Shown: in pieces, positions 13,526 through 14,002 of the stretch | How the letters are laid out: each line of letters opens with the position of its first letter | Position numbering within the stretch: position 1 is the stretch's first letter | From: MADRE2 sp964397015 | GTDB taxonomy: Bacteria; Desulfobacterota; Desulfobacteria; Desulfobacterales; Desulfobacteraceae | Assembly: GCA_964397015.1 (NCBI GenBank) | Contig: CAYNHL010000096.1 | Span: 1-14,002 of the forward strand | Direction: 5' to 3' | Length of the DNA: 14,002 nucleotides | The notes under the pieces: generated by a model | The model's input: the letters and a program-made list of their open reading frames with translations, nothing else | What the model was told of the DNA's origin: nothing | Databases searched by the model: none | Program-made: the position numbers and the translations under genes

Positions 13526-14002
13526 CTATTTAAAAAAAAGCAAGAGAAAACAACATTGTAAAGCTTACTTTTGCCAGCATAAACTGCATAAAAACCTATA
13601 TTGAAGGATTTAAATAGTTTCTTTTTTCGGTTGATAGATAAGAAAAAATGCATTGGTTTATCGACATTTCCATAGCGTTTATTTGGTCAGGCGAGTATAA
13701 ACCTGCTGTTATCCGTTTTATCTCATTAATGCTGCCGTTTAATTGTCGATTACCGTTTATTCCCAGAGAAAAAGATTGGGATCCACGATACCAGGGACAC
13801 GATTTTAGGATATCACTTGAAACGCCATGCAGATTGTGAAACACTGATTTTCGACGAACTATGGTAAACAGTGTATATTCATGAACAACTATCAACAATG
13901 GAATAGTGGCGGTGCCAGTACCTGGTACTTCTCGAAGCCCCTACCTGTTTGGGGCATTCTTACAAGAAGCTGTTATTTCAGTGCGTTTAAATCTGTGCAG
14001 CT
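13526..14002. other. Gene-poor end of the window with possible LamG-like remnant and small palindromes
   Basis: No confident gene. On the minus strand an open frame from a TTG at 13898 to 13596 contains SLGINGNRQLNGSINEIK and LYSPDQINAM, reminiscent of the LamG/concanavalin-like repeat end (F-x-G-x-I-D-E-V-R ... L-S-x-D-E-I). It lacks a normal start and the rest of a domain, so it is at best a remnant. AGTACCTGGTACT (13917-13929) is a short palindrome. GCCCC (13937-13941) and GGGGC (13951-13955) form a 5-bp hairpin followed by ATTCTT, a weak terminator-like shape on the + strand. Confidence 0.3.

Noticed and set aside
13648..13839. 63-codon plus-strand open frame with an ATG
   Set aside because: It has no ribosome binding site and no recognisable family, and it is antisense to a stretch with better protein-like similarity.
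13937..13955. Short GC hairpin followed by ATTCTT as a terminator
   Set aside because: The stem is only 5 bp with a 9-base loop, the T tract is broken, and no plus-strand gene lies upstream.
1..14002. CRISPR array, tRNA, rRNA, retron, or complete insertion sequence
   Set aside because: No regularly spaced direct repeats, no cloverleaf-like sequence, no reverse transcriptase and no transposase gene could be found; the only repeats are the intron pieces and local dyads.

Overview
The window is about 14 kb of a Gram-negative bacterial genome. It has a moderate, rather AT-leaning base composition, and every gene I can support lies on the minus strand. The gene content (a giant exonuclease-RecQ-UvrD fusion, several toxin-antitoxin modules, group II intron pieces) would suit a sulfate-reducing deltaproteobacterium (Desulfobacterales-like). 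That placement is an inference from the style of the genes; no rRNA or other taxonomic marker is present. The region reads as an accessory or genomic-island segment made of short one- or two-gene units, with scars and broken genes between them.

Layout in + coordinates. 1-69 is the start of a gene that leaves the window. 81-4931 encodes a 1616-residue protein joining a DEDD exonuclease-like domain, a RecQ (SF2) helicase and a UvrD-type (SF1) helicase. 4988-5191 is a remnant resembling the C-terminus of DUF4143 ATPases. 5287-5328 is a probable group II intron 3' end. 5327-5950 is a DJ-1/PfpI family protein with two striking dyads upstream. 6072-7557 is an AbiEi/AbiEii type IV toxin-antitoxin operon with a near-consensus promoter. 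7628-8188 is a zinc-finger pRiA4b ORF-3-like protein. 8412-8801 is a tautomerase. 8831-10223 holds a signal peptidase I gene bracketed by two almost identical direct copies of the 5' part of a group II intron, each preceded by a DNA hairpin that may be an attC-like site. 10634-11389 is a GC-richer SDR oxidoreductase. 11465-11684 is an antitoxin-like gene frameshifted by a 7-bp tandem duplication. 11814-13474 is a HipB/HipA-type module with an 18-bp palindromic operator candidate upstream. 13526-14002 holds only gene debris and small palindromes.

Functionally the window combines intact stability/defence modules (AbiE, HipBA), one broken antitoxin without a visible toxin, a DNA-processing fusion enzyme, and small stand-alone enzymes. 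The intron pieces lie on the + strand, opposite to all genes. The one-gene units, same-strand orientation and hairpins next to intron 5' ends suggest a degraded integron-cassette-like array invaded by a group II intron. This is the most interesting hypothesis here, but no integrase is visible and the attC assignment is uncertain.
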